This document shows positions 5,976-5,999 of a DNA stretch of 5,999 nt, piece after piece. The notes beneath the pieces are model-generated. The model did not search any database. It was not told the origin of the DNA and saw only the letters and a program-made list of their open reading frames with translations. The first letter of the stretch is position 1. Each line of letters opens with the position of its first letter. A program made the position numbers and the translations under genes. The stretch spans positions 1-5,999 of the forward strand of contig SLBU01000109.1 of assembly GCA_007126175.1 (NCBI GenBank), read 5' to 3'. Source of the stretch: Kiritimatiellia bacterium. GTDB lineage: Bacteria > Verrucomicrobiota > Kiritimatiellia > UBA8416.

Positions 5976-5999
5976 ATGGCTAAAAAGAAAGTTGATGCA
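5976..5999 (+). CDS. Start of an unidentified gene (first eight codons)
   Basis: ATG at 5976 follows AAAGGAA (5964-5970) at normal spacing and opens a frame that runs off the right edge, encoding MAKKKVDA. The lysine-rich start does not identify the product. The 51-nt gap after guaA and the same orientation suggest that it may be co-transcribed with guaA. Confidence 0.55.

Overview
This window holds a compact, fully co-oriented (+ strand) stretch of bacterial housekeeping metabolism. In order it contains the C-terminal tail of a membrane protein; accD and accA, the two carboxyltransferase subunits of acetyl-CoA carboxylase; a 650-residue biotin-dependent carboxyltransferase; a 132-bp imperfect palindrome that looks like a REP doublet (REPIN/BIME type); guaA (GMP synthase); and the first eight codons of a further gene. 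No rRNA, tRNA, CRISPR array, insertion sequence or phage gene is visible.

The organism is clearly bacterial, with fairly GC-rich, C-ending codon use and AGGA-type ribosome binding sites. The end of the AccA core (RYDKFARMG) recalls AccA of the Chlamydiae/Verrucomicrobia side of the PVC group. A 5S/OadA-type carboxyltransferase would fit an anaerobic or fermentative member such as Kiritimatiellota or Lentisphaerota. This placement is a weak inference from memory, not a search result.

Layout: 3-119 is the end of a probable transporter permease. 120-330 is non-coding and carries a possible promoter. 331-1173 (accD), 1184-2152 (accA) and 2198-4150 (5S-BCCP fusion) are spaced by 10 and 45 nt and probably form one operon. 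4151-4376 is non-coding and dominated by the palindrome. 4377-5924 is guaA. 5925-5975 is a short spacer before the next start at 5976.

The most interesting feature is the third acc-operon gene. Its N-terminal ~460 residues are a transcarboxylase-5S/oxaloacetate-decarboxylase-alpha type domain. Its C-terminal ~160 residues look like a whole AccB protein: an N-terminal helical/strand segment, an Ala/Pro linker, and a biotinyl domain with the 'thumb' insertion typical of acetyl-CoA carboxylase BCCP. AccD, AccA and this fusion supply acetyl-CoA carboxyltransferase, biotin carrier and a keto-acid carboxyltransferase, but no biotin carboxylase (AccC) is encoded here. This is the same set of activities as the propionibacterial transcarboxylase (12S + 5S + 1.3S). 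It suggests either an ATP-independent oxaloacetate:acetyl-CoA transcarboxylase making malonyl-CoA, or a BCCP shared between pyruvate/oxaloacetate and acetyl-CoA carboxylation with AccC encoded elsewhere.
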